In this document: positions 4,645 to 5,421 of the stretch, in pieces
How the letters are laid out: each line of letters starts with the position of its first letter
How positions within the stretch are numbered: position 1 is the first letter of the stretch
Origin: Bacilli bacterium
GTDB taxonomy: Bacteria; Bacillota_I; Bacilli_A; ML615J-28; CAG-698
NCBI GenBank assembly: GCA_016282055.1
Contig: JAEEJT010000123.1
Coordinates: 1 to 5,421, forward strand
Reading direction: 5' to 3'
Length of the DNA: 5,421 bases
Made by a program: the position numbers and the translations under genes
The notes under the pieces: model-generated
The model's database searches: none
The model's input: only the letters and a program-made list of their open reading frames with translations
Told to the model about the DNA's origin: nothing

Positions 4645-5421
4645 TTAGATATCAAATTTTTTTTGATTTAATGAAACAACAATTGTCTCTTTATTAACTA
4701 CTGCCTTTTCTATCATTTCTTCATATGGAATACTTTCTTCATACATCACTGCTTTATCTAATCTAGGATTAATAACTGGATGTTTTGGTAAAAATATTGT
4801 GCAGCAATCCTCATATGGTAAAATTGAAGTTTCATATGTACCAATTTTTTTAGCAATCTCAATTATTTCTAACTTATCCAAACAAGCAACCGGTCTAATT
4901 ACTGGTATATTTGTAACATTGTTAATAACTCCCATACTAGTTAAAGTTTGACTAGCAACTTGCCCAACAGATTCACCATTAATTATAACCAAAGAATTAT
5001 TTTCATGCATTACTTTTTCAGCTATTCTATACATCATTCTTCTCATAATTGTAATCATATATTCAGGATTAATATTTTTATAAATTGCTTCTTGAATTTC
5101 CGTAAAATTAATAATATGCAATTTAATACTAGTTTGATAATTATTTAAAATACTAACTAATTTTTTTACTTTATTTTTAGCTGCTTCACTCGTATGTGGA
5201 GGAGACTCAAAATAGATACATTCTAACCTAATTCCTCTTTTCATTGCCATATACCCTGCAACTGGTGAATCGATTCCTCCAGATAACATCAAAAGTCCTT
5301 TGCCAGCAATTCCAACTGGATAACCACCCAAAGCCTTAATCTCTTTTTCATAAATATATGTATAATCATGTCTTATTTCTATTTTAAGTAAATATTCTGG
5401 ATTATGCACATCTACCTTAAT
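4645..5421 (-). CDS. thiI: tRNA 4-thiouridine synthetase ThiI (partial, 5' end outside window)
   Basis: ThiI uses ATP to adenylate U8 of tRNA and installs sulfur delivered by a cysteine desulfurase, giving 4-thiouridine. In some bacteria it also serves the thiazole step of thiamine synthesis. The visible 258 residues start inside the end of the N-terminal ferredoxin-like/THUMP part (IKVDVHNPEYLLKIEIR) and continue through the linker GGYPVGIAGKGLL. The PP-loop ATPase signature SGGIDSPVAGY follows at 47-57 of the visible part, then FESPPHTSEAAKNKV and the family C-terminal block YEDCCTIFLPKHPVINPR. The protein ends about 40 residues later, so there is no rhodanese domain. This is the short Bacillus subtilis-type form, not the E. 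coli form. The frame stays open to the window edge, and the GTG at 5409 is an internal valine. No terminator is evident after the stop, so some read-through towards the spore protein gene is possible. An adjacent desulfurase gene, common in Bacillota, would lie outside the window. Confidence 0.95.
   Translation of the reverse strand: MKVDVHNPEYLLKIEIRHDYTYIYEKEIKALGGYPVGIAGKGLLMLSGGIDSPVAGYMAMKRGIRLECIYFESPPHTSEAAKNKVKKLVSILNNYQTSIKLHIINFTEIQEAIYKNINPEYMITIMRRMMYRIAEKVMHENNSLVIINGESVGQVASQTLTSMGVINNVTNIPVIRPVACLDKLEIIEIAKKIGTYETSILPYEDCCTIFLPKHPVINPRLDKAVMYEESIPYEEMIEKAVVNKETIVVSLNQKKFDI

Noticed and set aside
4651..4667. Six-base inverted repeat with a T-only loop near the end of thiI, considered as a terminator
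   Set aside because: It is short, lies inside the coding sequence, and in the transcript direction it is followed by ATATCTAAAAATT, not by a U run.
4948..5148. Open frame of 66 codons on the plus strand
   Set aside because: Antisense to thiI, whose frame is confirmed by the PP-loop and C-terminal motifs.
5407..5421. GTG at 5409 as the start of thiI
   Set aside because: The codons upstream to the window edge (IKVD) continue the family's conserved KVDVHNP sequence, so GTG encodes an internal valine and the gene extends beyond the window.
1..5421. Mollicutes-type code (TGA as Trp) suggested by the low G+C
   Set aside because: All Trp codons checked are TGG, genes end at TAA or TAG, and the frames are complete under the standard bacterial code. 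A spore protein also argues against a wall-less Mollicute.
1..5421. CRISPR arrays, tRNA/rRNA genes, riboswitches and insertion sequences
   Set aside because: I saw no regularly spaced repeats outside the coding repeats, no tRNA T-loop or cloverleaf signals, no long leader before any gene, and no transposase-like product.

Overview
The window is very AT-rich (roughly a quarter G+C by eye), and every gene I can support lies on the minus strand, so transcription runs from high to low coordinates. It uses the standard bacterial code: genes end in TAA or TAG and tryptophan is TGG. It also has strong Shine-Dalgarno sites and textbook sigma-A promoters. A canonical alpha/beta-type small acid-soluble spore protein marks the organism as an endospore-forming low-GC Bacillota, probably an uncultured or gut-type Bacilli/Clostridia lineage. 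I cannot place it more precisely.

Layout in transcription order. (1) 5421-4645: the 3' part of thiI (tRNA 4-thiouridine synthetase), cut by the window edge. (2) 4573-4364: the spore protein gene, with a perfect ribosome binding site, a candidate sigma-G promoter and a hairpin terminator. (3) 4284-3676: a 202-residue protein of unknown function with its own sigma-A promoter and an all-A/T terminator hairpin. (4) 3574-1: a tight three-gene operon from a strong promoter at 3604-3632. It encodes an ER-type (SipW-like, Ser/His) signal peptidase; a 553-residue membrane-anchored surface protein with five YYxDG repeats and a C-terminal TasA/camelysin-like beta-sandwich; and a protein with a SipW-type signal peptide, the same TasA-like domain and a LamG/concanavalin A-like domain, which runs off the left edge.

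The three operon genes are separated by only 9 and 10 bases, with stop codons touching or overlapping the next ribosome binding site, so they are probably made together. The likely logic resembles the tapA-sipW-tasA matrix operon of Bacillus subtilis: a dedicated signal peptidase matures a TasA-like extracellular protein, and a membrane-anchored protein carrying the same kind of domain could anchor or nucleate it. The gene order and domain make-up differ from that model (peptidase first, YYxDG repeats, LamG domain), and this operon is the most interesting part of the window. thiI, the spore protein gene and the 202-residue gene look like independent units. No stretch of 300 bases lacks a gene.
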